Of a stretch of DNA of 64,000 nucleotides, positions 48,048-57,940 are shown one piece after another. The notes beneath the pieces are model-generated. The model ran no database searches. It worked only from the letters and a program-made list of their open reading frames with translations, and was not told the origin of the DNA. The stretch covers positions 142,461 to 206,460 of the forward strand of contig JANQOX010000025.1 of NCBI GenBank assembly GCA_028285625.1, written 5' to 3'. Position 1 is the first letter of the stretch. Every line of letters starts with the position of its first letter. Source of the stretch: Myxococcota bacterium. Its GTDB lineage: Bacteria > Myxococcota_A > UBA9160 > UBA6930. Made by a program: the position numbers and the translations under genes.

Positions 48048-48701
48048 TCAGGCCGGCGGCGGGGCCGAGGAGCGTTCGCCGCCCTGGCTGGTGCCCTGCG
48101 TCGCGCTGGACGTGCTGGCCGATGAACCGGTGGACTTGCGCGGCGCATCGCCGGGCTTCACTTCGCCCATCTCGACGCTGCCGTTCATGACCGCGCCTTC
48201 GTGCACGATCAGGCGCGGGGCACGCACGTCTCCTTCGACGATGCCGGCGGCCTGTACTTCGATGCGCTCGACGGCGGTCACGTTGCCCTTGACCCGTCCG
48301 ATCACGATGACCGTCTTCGCGTGCACTTCTGCGTTGCACTGGCCCTCGGGCCCGATGGTGATCTCGTTGCTCGGCAGGTCGACGCGTCCCTCGATGGTTC
48401 CCTCCACCTGAACGTCTTCGCTGCCCGTCATCTCGCCCTTGATCGTGATCGACTTGCCGATGTTGGCCACGCTGGCCCCTCCCTGCGTGTTGCTTGCGGT
48501 CGCCGAGCGGCCGGCGCTTGCCGGCTCCCCCGGCGCCGTGGTCGTCGTCTGCGGGGATGTCGGAGGTTTCGGGGCCGACTCGGCCTTTCGGGTCGACGCT
48601 GCCGACGGCTCCGCCGGCGGAGACGGGCTCGCGGCCGCGGCATCCTTCGACACCTCGTCCTTGCCCTGCTGCGCGTCTTTGCCGCGGCCGAACAGACTCA
48701 C
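48048..48701 (-). CDS. Bactofilin (polymer-forming cytoskeletal protein)
   Basis: 217 residues, GTG start with an excellent Shine-Dalgarno sequence (GGAGGTGAT) just upstream. A central bactofilin domain (about 82-178) is a right-handed beta-helix with the usual hydrophobic periodicity: SITIKGEMTGSEDVQVEGTI, EGRVDLPSNEITIGPEG, HAKTVIVIGRVKGNV, GIVEGDVRAPRLIVHEG. Flanking low-complexity Ser/Pro/Ala tails are typical. Bactofilins form membrane-bound filaments that place cell-wall or polarity factors. The N-terminal MSLFGRGK could be the membrane-binding motif. Confidence 0.92.
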   Translation of the reverse strand: MSLFGRGKDAQQGKDEVSKDAAAASPSPPAEPSAASTRKAESAPKPPTSPQTTTTAPGEPASAGRSATASNTQGGASVANIGKSITIKGEMTGSEDVQVEGTIEGRVDLPSNEITIGPEGQCNAEVHAKTVIVIGRVKGNVTAVERIEVQAAGIVEGDVRAPRLIVHEGAVMNGSVEMGEVKPGDAPRKSTGSSASTSSATQGTSQGGERSSAPPPA

Positions 48702-48766
48702 GGATCACCTCCCATCCGTTCGCGGGAGCGTAACGCATGGCCCCGGCCCGCGCCGAGGCGAGAGCG

Positions 48767-50437
48767 CTATCGAAGCTGCGCCGCCTCGTCGACGACCACG
48801 TTCCGATCCCGCAGGATGGTGCCCTGTGCGCGGTCGAGCGCCGCCACGGAGCTGTGGTAGATCTGGAGCGCACCGATCTTCTGGCTCTCGGCGTCCACCA
48901 GCTGCTCCTGACGCTGGAGCACGTCGAACGGCGTCGACTCGCCGTGCTCCAGCCGGATCTGCTCCGCCCGAAGCTGCTCCTCGGCTGCGCGTCGGCGGGC
49001 CTCGGCGGCTCCGATCCCCTCGAGGCCCGTCTCCAGGTCGCGAATGGCGTTGCGTACCTCGAGCACGATGCGCTGCTCCTCGCGCCGGAGCTCGGTCAGG
49101 CTGCGTCGCAGCTCGAGCTTGGCCGCCCCGACGTCGGCACGCCCCCGGATGTTCCCGATCGGGATCGAGAGCAAGGCGCCAGCCGACCACGACTTGGCCT
49201 GCTTCGCCCCGAAGAACTCGTTGTCCGCGTCGAAGTAGTCGCGGCCCACCGACGTGATGGGGGCCCGCTGCCCACCGAAGAGGTCCGGTGAGGTGCTGGT
49301 GGCGCCGGACAGGCCGTTCTGGCCCCAGCTCCCCCGCAGGTCGAGCTGCGGCAGGCGCGAGTTGCGCGCGAACTTGAGCCGGATCTCGCGCTGCTCCACG
49401 GCCTGGCGAGCGATCTCGAGCTCGGGGCGATGAGCGAAGGCCCGAGCCCCGGCTTCCTCCGCGTCGACTGCGAAGGTCCGGTAGTCCTGCGGGTCGTCGG
49501 TGGTCACGATCCGCAGCTTCGACCCGGGCTGCAGGAAGGGCCCGAGCACCAGGTTGACGAGCTCGTCCTGGCCGCGGCCCAGCTCGTTGCGCGCGCGGAT
49601 CAGGTCGACCTCGCGTGCGGCGATGCCGGCTTCCGCCTCGACCACTTCGACGCGAGAGACGACGCCCACCTCGTATTGGGCCTCGGTCTGCTCGAGCAGC
49701 TCGCTGGCGGTCTCGACGCTCGTCTCGGCCACGCGTAGCTGGTCGCGCCGGGCGGCGAGGTTCCAGTACGCGTCTTCGATGGCCTTGACCACGTCCATCA
49801 GCTGCCGGCGGAAGGTCTCATAGGCCGTCTCGCTCTGGACGTCGCTGAGTTTCACCTGGGTCCAGCCGTCGCCCCAGAGAAAGCCCCGAAGGATCGGCAG
49901 GGTGGCCGTGGCCAGGACGGTGGTGCGGTATTCCGGTGAAAGGCTCTGGATCGAGGAGGTCGATTCGAGGCTTTGGCCGGTGTAGCCCACCTGGTATGAC
50001 CAGCCGAGCTTGGGCAGCAGGCCGCGGACGCCGCCGTTGCCCCCCACCCTGCGCTCGGAGACGCTGGTCGCGCTCTGGAGGGAGCTGGCGACGGGGTTTT
50101 CGTCACTGGCGTACTCGAAGTCGGCGAAGAACTCCGGGTCGTAGACGCCCCATGCAGACGTCGCCTGGTAGTCCGCGATCAGGGGATCGTGGCGCACGAT
50201 CTCGACGTCGAGGTTGTTCTCGATGCCCATGGCGATGGCGTCGGCCAGGGAGAGTGCGAGGTCGCCCTGGAGCGTCGGGGCCACCGGCCCCGCGGGCCCC
50301 GCGGCGCCCGACTGGGCCTGGGCCGGACTCCCCAGCAGGAGCGCCGCCCCGAGCAGGAAGAGAACGGCCGCTCCGGGTCTCGCGCCGGCCTCGTCGCGCT
50401 GGGGGCCTCGGTGCCGGATTCGTTCGGAAAGTCGCAT
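48767..50437 (-). CDS. TolC-family outer-membrane efflux protein
   Basis: 556 residues, ATG with GGAGGTGG upstream. A signal peptide is cleaved near AQAQ (about residue 42). Two repeats of the TolC coiled-coil/beta pattern are visible: SLADAIAMGIENNLDVEIVR, QLMDVVKAIEDAYWNLAARRDQLRVAE, and in the second half KLELRRSLTELRREEQRIVLEVRNAIRDLE with LEHGESTPFDVLQRQEQL. Trimeric TolC channels span the outer membrane and periplasm for export of drugs or proteins. No inner-membrane partner is adjacent. Divergent from ispD. Confidence 0.9.
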   Translation of the reverse strand: MRLSERIRHRGPQRDEAGARPGAAVLFLLGAALLLGSPAQAQSGAAGPAGPVAPTLQGDLALSLADAIAMGIENNLDVEIVRHDPLIADYQATSAWGVYDPEFFADFEYASDENPVASSLQSATSVSERRVGGNGGVRGLLPKLGWSYQVGYTGQSLESTSSIQSLSPEYRTTVLATATLPILRGFLWGDGWTQVKLSDVQSETAYETFRRQLMDVVKAIEDAYWNLAARRDQLRVAETSVETASELLEQTEAQYEVGVVSRVEVVEAEAGIAAREVDLIRARNELGRGQDELVNLVLGPFLQPGSKLRIVTTDDPQDYRTFAVDAEEAGARAFAHRPELEIARQAVEQREIRLKFARNSRLPQLDLRGSWGQNGLSGATSTSPDLFGGQRAPITSVGRDYFDADNEFFGAKQAKSWSAGALLSIPIGNIRGRADVGAAKLELRRSLTELRREEQRIVLEVRNAIRDLETGLEGIGAAEARRRAAEEQLRAEQIRLEHGESTPFDVLQRQEQLVDAESQKIGALQIYHSSVAALDRAQGTILRDRNVVVDEAAQLR

Positions 50438-50492
50438 GGATCCACCTCCCGGGCGGCACGTTAGCAACCGTCTTGGGCGGTTCGACCTTCGC

Positions 50493-50498
50493 TATCCT
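50493..50498 (+). promoter_or_regulatory. -10 element abutting the ispD start
   Basis: TATCCT ends six bases before the ispD ATG. With the usual 6-7 base distance to +1, the transcript would begin at or next to the A of the ATG, i.e. a leaderless mRNA. There is no Shine-Dalgarno sequence. A TTGGGC at 50473-50478 is a -35 candidate but the spacer is short (14). Confidence 0.4.
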
Positions 50499-50504
50499 CG
50501 CCCC

Positions 50505-51233
50505 ATGCTCGTCGCGGCCCTGGTCCTGGGTGCCGGGCGCGGCGACCGGCTGCGGGCGACCCTCGCAAAGGAAGCAGCGAAGGGCGGGGGGCGGGCCGAT
50601 CCGCTGCCTCCCAAGGCCTTCGTCCCCCTGGCCGGCCGCCCGATCCTGGCCCATGCGGTGGAGGCGCTCGCCCGCTGCCCCGAGATCGATCGGGTGCGGG
50701 CGGTGCTTCCCGCCGACGATCTCGCGCGCTGGCTGGAGCTCGCCCCAGGGCTCTCGGAGGCGGCGCGCGCCAAGTGCGGAGCGCCCGTGGCGGGTGGTGC
50801 GGAGAGGCAGGACTCGGTCCGTTGTGGCCTGGAGGCGCTCGAGCGCGAGGTCGACCTGGTGGCCGTGCACGACGCCGCACGGCCCCTGGCCTCCGAGTCG
50901 CTGGTGGCCGACGTCGTACGCGCCGCCCGTGACCACGGGGCGGCATTTCCGGCGATCCCCGTCGCCGACACGATCCACGAAGTCGAGGGAGATCGCCTGG
51001 TCGCAACGCCGCCGCGAGCGCGTTGCCGCGCCGCGCAGACGCCGCAGGTCTTCCGGGTCGACTGGCTTCGCGAGGCCCTGGACAAGGCCCGGGCCGACGG
51101 CGTGTCGGGCACCGACGACGCGGCGCTGGTGGCGCGGCTGGGCAACCCCGTGGTCGCCGTGCCGGGAAGCGAGGACAACCGCAAGATCACGACGGCCGAA
51201 GACCTGCTCTGGGCCGAGGAGCGCGTGCGATGA
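50505..51233 (+). CDS. ispD: 2-C-methyl-D-erythritol 4-phosphate cytidylyltransferase IspD
   Basis: 242 residues. The CTP-binding start ALVLGAGRGDRL is normal, but about 16 residues (TLAKEAAKGGGRADPL) separate it from PKAFVPLAGRPIL, more than in E. coli. GGAERQDSVRCGL, VHDAARPLASESL and RAAQTPQVFRVDWL are the other motifs. IspD makes CDP-ME in the non-mevalonate isoprenoid pathway. It overlaps ispF by ATGA, so products of steps 3 and 5 are co-made; ispE is elsewhere. Confidence 0.95.
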   Translation: MLVAALVLGAGRGDRLRATLAKEAAKGGGRADPLPPKAFVPLAGRPILAHAVEALARCPEIDRVRAVLPADDLARWLELAPGLSEAARAKCGAPVAGGAERQDSVRCGLEALEREVDLVAVHDAARPLASESLVADVVRAARDHGAAFPAIPVADTIHEVEGDRLVATPPRARCRAAQTPQVFRVDWLREALDKARADGVSGTDDAALVARLGNPVVAVPGSEDNRKITTAEDLLWAEERVR

Positions 51234-51744
51234 CGGAGGCGCCGCTGCGGGGGCCGCGCATCGGGCAGGGGTTCGATGCCCACCAGCTGGTGGCTGGGCG
51301 TCGGCTCGTGCTGTCGGGGGTCGAGATCCCCCACAGCCACGGACTCGAGGGCCACTCGGACGGGGACGCGCTGCTGCACGCCGTGGCCGATGCGATTCTC
51401 GGCGCGCTCGGGGATGGCGATCTGGGTCGGCACTTTCCGTCGAGCGACGAGACGCTTCGTGGCATGGCGAGCCGCGAGATCGTCCGCCAGGTGGTGGCGC
51501 GCATGCGCGCCTGCGGACTGGCCATCGGCAATGTGGACGCCACGATCGTGGCCCAGCAGCCGCGTCTCGCGCCGCACCAGCCGAAGATGGCGGCCGGCCT
51601 CGCCGAGGCCCTCGACACCGATCCCGGCCGCGTGAACCTGAAGGTCACCAGCACCGACCGTCTGGGCGCCATCGGACGTGGCGAGGGCATCGCCGCCCTG
51701 GCGGTGGTGCTGCTCGAAGCCGCGGCCGAGACGGAGGAGGGCGC

Positions 51745-51748
<4 letters not shown>
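51230..51748 (+). CDS. ispF: 2-C-methyl-D-erythritol 2,4-cyclodiphosphate synthase IspF
   Basis: 172 residues, ATG overlapping ispD stop by ATGA. Zinc-site residues in GQGFDAHQL (Asp/His) and the conserved LEGHSDGDALLHAVADAILG are present, as is the C-terminal signature VTSTDRLGAIGRGEGIAALA. The trimeric enzyme closes the cyclodiphosphate ring in the MEP pathway. Overlaps cysS by GTGA. Confidence 0.97.
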
Positions 51749-53169
<1,421 letters not shown>

Positions 53170-53173
53170 CCGG

Positions 53174-55228
53174 GTGAGCGCGACGGACGCACCGGGTGGC
53201 GGCATCGTCCGCGACGAGCTCGCAGACGCGGGCAAGGACCGCTTCGAGCTGGTGTCGTCGTTCCGGCCTCAGGGCGACCAGCCGGCCGCGATCGAGCAGC
53301 TGGTCGAGGGCATCCAGGCGGGCCTTCCGCACCAGACCCTGCTGGGCGTCACGGGCAGCGGCAAGTCGTTCACCATGGCCTGCGTGGTCGAGCGGGTCAA
53401 TCGGCCCACGCTCGTGATGGCGCCGAACAAGACGCTCGCCGCGCAGCTCTACGCCGAGTTCAAGGGGCTGTTCCCGAACAACGCGGTCGAGTACTTCGTG
53501 TCGTACTACGACTACTACCAGCCCGAGGCGTACCTGCCCGCGACCGACACGTACATCGAGAAGGACTCGTCGATCAACGACGAGATCGAGAAGCTCCGGC
53601 ATGCCGCGACCCACTCGCTGCTCACCCGGAAGGACGTCCTGGTGGTGGCGAGCGTGTCGTCGATCTACGGCCTCGGCGCGCCGTCGGCCTACGGCGAGAT
53701 GCACGCCTATCTCGAGGTCGGAGCCACCCTCGAGCGCGACGAGCTGTTGCGCCAGCTCGTCGAGATGCTCTACGACCGAAACGACGTCGACTTCCAGCGG
53801 GGCACGTTCCGGGTGCGCGGCGACGTGGTGGAGATCATTCCGCAGTACGAGCACGAGCGCGCCGTGCGCGTCGAGTTCTTCGGTGACGAGATCGAGTCGA
53901 TCGCCCAGGTCGATCCGCTGCGGGGCAAGGTCCTGGCGCGGCCCAAGCGCGCGATGATCTACCCCGCGAGCCATTACGTGGCCACCGAGGAGACCCTGAA
54001 GCGCGCCATCGCGGGGATCCGCCAGGAGCTCTCCGTCCGGGTGGAGGAGCTGCGCTCGTCCGACAAGCTGCTCGAGGCCCAACGGCTGGAGCAGCGCACC
54101 CTCTACGACCTCGAGAGCCTCGAAGAACTGGGGTTCTGCCACGGCGTCGAGAACTACTCGCGCTGGCTCGACGGGCGCAGCGAGGGCGAGACCCCGTATA
54201 CCCTCTACGACTACTTCCCGGACGACCTGCTCGTGTTCCTCGACGAGAGTCACGTCTCGGTCCCGCAGATCGGTGGCATGTTCCGCGGTGACCGCGCCCG
54301 CAAGGAGACGTTGGTCGAGTTCGGGTGGCGCCTGCATTCGGCACTGGACAATCGGCCGCTCCGCTTCGAGGAGTGGGAGCAGCGCGCGCCCCAGCGGGTC
54401 TATGTGTCGGCCACGCCGGGCGACTACGAGCTCGAGCACAGCGAGGGGAACGTCGCCGAACAGATCATCCGGCCCACGGGTCTGATGGATCCGCAGGTCG
54501 AGGTCCGCAAGGCCGCGGGGCAGGTGGACGACCTGCTCGGCGAGATCCGGGCGCGGGTGGCCGCCGGCGACCGGGTGCTGGTGACCACGCTGACCAAGCG
54601 CATGGCCGAGGAGTTGACCGACTACTACGCCGACCACGGCGTGAAGGTCCGCTACCTGCACAGCGACATCCAGACCATCGAGCGCACCGAGATCATTCGA
54701 GAGCTGCGCGAGGGCGTGTTCGACGTGCTGGTCGGGATCAACCTGTTGCGCGAGGGCCTCGACATTCCCGAGGTCTCGCTGGTGGCCATCCTCGACGCCG
54801 ACAAGGAGGGCTTCCTGCGCTCCACGCGTTCGTTGATCCAGACGATCGGGCGCGCCGCACGCAACGTGAACGGATCGGTGATCCTGTACGCCGACAAGCA
54901 GACCGACTCGATCCGCCACACCCTCGCCGAGACCGAGCGGCGTCGCGAGGTGCAGGCCGCCTTCAACGAGAAGCACGGCATCACGCCCAAGAGCATCCAG
55001 AAGGACATCTCGAGCCTGCGAGATTCGATCTGGGAGCAGGACTACGTGACGGTTCCCAAGCAGCCGGAGCGCGGCGAACCCGAAGTGCCGCTCCACGAGA
55101 TTCCGGCTGTGGTCGAGGCCCTGCGCAAGGAGATGGCTGCCGCCGTCGCCGACCTCGAGTTCGAGCAGGCGGCGGAGTTGCGCGACCGGATCCAGGCGCT
55201 CGAGGCGGAACGCCTGCGGGCGCAGTGA
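53174..55228 (+). CDS. uvrB: Excinuclease ABC subunit B
   Basis: 684 residues, GTG start four bases after cysS. P-loop GVTGSGKS at 58-65 (Ser instead of the usual Thr). The beta-hairpin that clamps DNA is YYDYYQPEAYLPATDTYIEK. Helicase motifs, VGINLLREGLDIPEVSLVAI, and the C-terminal UVR motif AVADLEFEQAAELRDRIQAL that binds UvrC are intact. UvrB verifies damage in nucleotide excision repair. It overlaps the next gene, uvrC, if the GTG at 55225 is the real start. Confidence 0.98.
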   Translation: MSATDAPGGGIVRDELADAGKDRFELVSSFRPQGDQPAAIEQLVEGIQAGLPHQTLLGVTGSGKSFTMACVVERVNRPTLVMAPNKTLAAQLYAEFKGLFPNNAVEYFVSYYDYYQPEAYLPATDTYIEKDSSINDEIEKLRHAATHSLLTRKDVLVVASVSSIYGLGAPSAYGEMHAYLEVGATLERDELLRQLVEMLYDRNDVDFQRGTFRVRGDVVEIIPQYEHERAVRVEFFGDEIESIAQVDPLRGKVLARPKRAMIYPASHYVATEETLKRAIAGIRQELSVRVEELRSSDKLLEAQRLEQRTLYDLESLEELGFCHGVENYSRWLDGRSEGETPYTLYDYFPDDLLVFLDESHVSVPQIGGMFRGDRARKETLVEFGWRLHSALDNRPLRFEEWEQRAPQRVYVSATPGDYELEHSEGNVAEQIIRPTGLMDPQVEVRKAAGQVDDLLGEIRARVAAGDRVLVTTLTKRMAEELTDYYADHGVKVRYLHSDIQTIERTEIIRELREGVFDVLVGINLLREGLDIPEVSLVAILDADKEGFLRSTRSLIQTIGRAARNVNGSVILYADKQTDSIRHTLAETERRREVQAAFNEKHGITPKSIQKDISSLRDSIWEQDYVTVPKQPERGEPEVPLHEIPAVVEALRKEMAAAVADLEFEQAAELRDRIQALEAERLRAQ

Positions 55229-57318
55229 ACGATGGCGCCCGCATCGGATCAGACCCGGTGAGCGGTCCCGATCGCCCCGGGGCGGGTCCCGAGAAGCACC
55301 CCGATCACCCCGACGGCGCTTCCAATCCCGAAGGAGATGCGCGCGGTCAGGAGGCTGCCCTCGTCGGCGACCTCGAAGAACAGGTCGAGGGGCTGCCGAC
55401 CACGCCCGGTGTCTATCTGTTCAAGAGCGCGCGCGGCAAGGTGCTGTACGTCGGCAAGGCCCAGAACCTGAAGACGCGCGTCCGGTCGTACTTCTCGGGC
55501 GGAGATGGGCGACATCAGGTGCCACGTCTGGTCCGCGCGGTGCGAGGTGTGTCGATCGTGGCCACACCCAACGTGAAGGACGCCTTGCTGCTCGAGAACG
55601 AGCTGATCAAGCAGCACCGGCCCGCATTCAACGTTCGATTGCGCGACGACAAGCAGTACCTGGCACTGCGCCTCGACACCCAGCAGGACTGGCCGCGTCT
55701 CACCATGGTGCGTCGCTTCAAGCGCGATGGGGCACGGTACTTCGGGCCCTACACGTCGAGCAGCGGCATGCGCCAGTCGCTCTCGAACCTGCGCCGGATC
55801 TTTCCGCTGCGTACCTGCAGCGACCCGGTGTTCCGGGACTACGAGCGGCGGGGCCGGCCCTGCATCGAGTACGAGATGGGGCGCTGCCCAGCGCCCTGCG
55901 TCGGCTACGTGACCCGGGAGGCCTACGGCGAGTTGGTTTCGGCGACCGAGCTCTTTCTGCGAGGGCGGTCGGCCGAGCTGGTGACCACCCTGCGCGCGCG
56001 GATGCAGGAGGCGGCCGAGGCGGAGCGATTCGAGGAGGCCGCGAGCCTTCGCGACCGCATCGCCGCGGTCGAGCACACGGTCGAGCGTCAGCAGATCGTG
56101 TCCGAGCGGCCGGTCGACCGGGACGTCTTCGGTCTGGCGAGGGACGGCGGGGAGGTCGAGGTGCGGATCCTGCTGGTTCGCGAGGGCCGGGTGATCGGTT
56201 CCGTCGACCATGGGTTCTCGGGCGTGCGCCTCGACGACGGCGAGGTGATGAGCTCGTTCCTCGGCCAGTACTACGCCGGGCACGACGACCGCCAGGTTCC
56301 GGCGGAGGTCCTCACGAGCGTGCCGGTGGACGACGACGGGGCGCTGGCCGGCGTGCTCTCCGATCGCGCGGGCCGCCGCGTCGACCTGCGCATGCCGAGC
56401 CGGGGGGCGCCGCGAGAGATCGTGGCCCTGGCCCAGCGCAATGCAGAGCTGGCGCTCCGCACGCGCCTCGAAGCGCGCGAGAGCGTCGATGCGGCGCTCG
56501 AAGAACTGCGCGAGAAGATGGGGCTGGCCCAGCTTCCCCGCGTGATCGAGTGCTACGACGTCTCGAACCTCGCCGGCACGCTCGCGGTGGCGAGCCGGGT
56601 CGTCTTCGAGGACGGGCAGCCGCGCAAGGCCGACTACCGGCGCTACCGCATCCGCGAGGCCGCAGCGGGGGACGACCTGGCTTGCATGCGCGAGGTGATG
56701 GCGCGCAGGCTCGAACGCGCGGATCGCGAACCGCTGCCGGATCTGCTGCTCGTGGACGGGGGTCGCGGCCAGCTCGGGGTCGTGACGGCAACGCTCTCGG
56801 ACCTCGACCTCGAGGTGGACCATGCCGGGATCGCCAAGGAGCGTGACGAGGGCAGTGCCAGTCCTCGGGTGCGGCGTTCGGGGGGGCTCAAGGCCGAGCG
56901 TCTCTTCCTGCCGGGGCGCAAGGACGCCCTGCTGCTGCCGCCCAGCTCGCGGGGTCTGCTGCTGCTCCAACGCGTCCGCGACGAGGCCCACCGGTTCGCG
57001 ATCACCTTCCAGCGCGAGCTTCGGCGCAAGGCGGGTTTGACGTCGATCCTGGAAGAGCTGCCGGGCATCGGGCCGACCAAGCGCCGTGCCCTGCTGAAGC
57101 ACCTGGGCGCCCTGCGCGAGGTCCGCGAGGCGGAGCCCGAACGGCTGGCGGAGGTGCCCGGGATCAGCGCGCGCGATGCCGAGACCATCCACCGCTTCTT
57201 CCGTGCGCTGGAGGCCGAAGACGCCGCAGAGGAGCCGCCCGCGGCCGAAGAAGGGCAGCCCGAAGCGGAGTCTCCGGCTACGCCGGTCGAGCGCGGCGAG
57301 GGGGGCGAGGGCGGATAG
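55225..57318 (+). CDS. uvrC: Excinuclease ABC subunit C
   Basis: 697 residues from GTG 55225, chosen because it gives the GTGA overlap used throughout this region; GTG 55258 is equally in frame. A disordered N-terminus precedes the GIY-YIG nuclease (LPTTPGVYLFKSARGKVLYVGKAQNLKTR). The UVR motif (ERFEEAASLRDRIAAVEHTV), the RNase H-like C-nuclease (IECYDVSNLAGTLAVASRVV, LLLVDGGRGQLGV) and HhH motifs (LPGIGPTKRRALLKHLG) follow in order. The two incisions around a lesion are made by these nucleases. C-terminal 35 residues are Glu/Ala-rich and disordered. Confidence 0.96.
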   Translation: MNDGARIGSDPVSGPDRPGAGPEKHPDHPDGASNPEGDARGQEAALVGDLEEQVEGLPTTPGVYLFKSARGKVLYVGKAQNLKTRVRSYFSGGDGRHQVPRLVRAVRGVSIVATPNVKDALLLENELIKQHRPAFNVRLRDDKQYLALRLDTQQDWPRLTMVRRFKRDGARYFGPYTSSSGMRQSLSNLRRIFPLRTCSDPVFRDYERRGRPCIEYEMGRCPAPCVGYVTREAYGELVSATELFLRGRSAELVTTLRARMQEAAEAERFEEAASLRDRIAAVEHTVERQQIVSERPVDRDVFGLARDGGEVEVRILLVREGRVIGSVDHGFSGVRLDDGEVMSSFLGQYYAGHDDRQVPAEVLTSVPVDDDGALAGVLSDRAGRRVDLRMPSRGAPREIVALAQRNAELALRTRLEARESVDAALEELREKMGLAQLPRVIECYDVSNLAGTLAVASRVVFEDGQPRKADYRRYRIREAAAGDDLACMREVMARRLERADREPLPDLLLVDGGRGQLGVVTATLSDLDLEVDHAGIAKERDEGSASPRVRRSGGLKAERLFLPGRKDALLLPPSSRGLLLLQRVRDEAHRFAITFQRELRRKAGLTSILEELPGIGPTKRRALLKHLGALREVREAEPERLAEVPGISARDAETIHRFFRALEAEDAAEEPPAAEEGQPEAESPATPVERGEGGEGG

Positions 57319-57450
57319 GGAAGCGAGCTACCCAGAAGGGTGAACCGGCGCGCACCGCCGGCCATGGCCCCGCGGGTGCCGAGCGCGCCGCGAGCGCGTC
57401 TTTCGCCATGATTCCGGGCACCTCGGCCGTGGGGTGCACACGAGGTCGTC

Positions 57451-57828
57451 GTGGCACCCTTCTTGCTCTCTTCGTGGGTCATGGTGGAGCGAGACGTCGA
57501 CCAGATCCGGCGGGACCTCGAAACGCGGGGCATCTCGCGCGAGTTGGCACCTGCGCTCGCCCGGCGGCTGGCGGAGGCCACCGAGCAGCTCTCGGGCGAA
57601 GCCTATGACGCCGTGCTCACCGGGGTCGCGATCGCCTACGGGCGCGGCCACCGCAACACGGCCGACGCGGCCGGCGGCGAGGCCGGGATCGAAGAGGTCC
57701 AGCGCCTCATGGGTGCCTTCACGGTCGAGCTGCGCAAGCTCGAAGAGGCGCTCGAGACCCTCGCCGCCTACGTGACGCGCATGCGCACGCAGACCCGGGC
57801 GAAGCAGCCCGACCGCGTGCTGCACTAG
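57451..57828 (+). CDS. Hypothetical helical protein
   Basis: 125 residues from GTG 57451 (GAGG five bases upstream); ATG 57481 is an alternative giving 115 residues. No family recognised. The sequence is charged and predicted to be mostly helical: RDVDQIRRDLETRGISRELAPALARRL, then EAYDAVLTGVAIAYGRG, and a C-terminal amphipathic segment VELRKLEEALETLAAYVTRM. No signal peptide or membrane helix in the shorter form. It may be a small oligomeric cytosolic protein. Isolated by 132 bases from uvrC and 112 from comEC. Confidence 0.5.
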   Translation: MAPFLLSSWVMVERDVDQIRRDLETRGISRELAPALARRLAEATEQLSGEAYDAVLTGVAIAYGRGHRNTADAAGGEAGIEEVQRLMGAFTVELRKLEEALETLAAYVTRMRTQTRAKQPDRVLH

Positions 57829-57940
57829 CGAGGGCGTCGACCGGCCAGCGGTTCGCGGGCGCGTCGGGTAGCTTCGCGCTCCCCGGTCCCCGGAGATCGC
57901 CCTGGCGCGAGACGGACGGGATCGCGCGCGACCGCGGATC

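Noticed and set aside
44933..48148. A 1071-codon open frame on the minus strand
   Set aside because: It is antisense to yajC, secD and secF, which have complete family motifs. Long antisense frames are expected in GC-rich DNA. Its translation is low-complexity and rich in Arg, Asp and His with no known domain.
49936..51744. N-terminal extension of the cysS frame to 49936
   Set aside because: The extension runs through ispD and ispF in another frame and has no similarity. CysS begins at GTG 51745.
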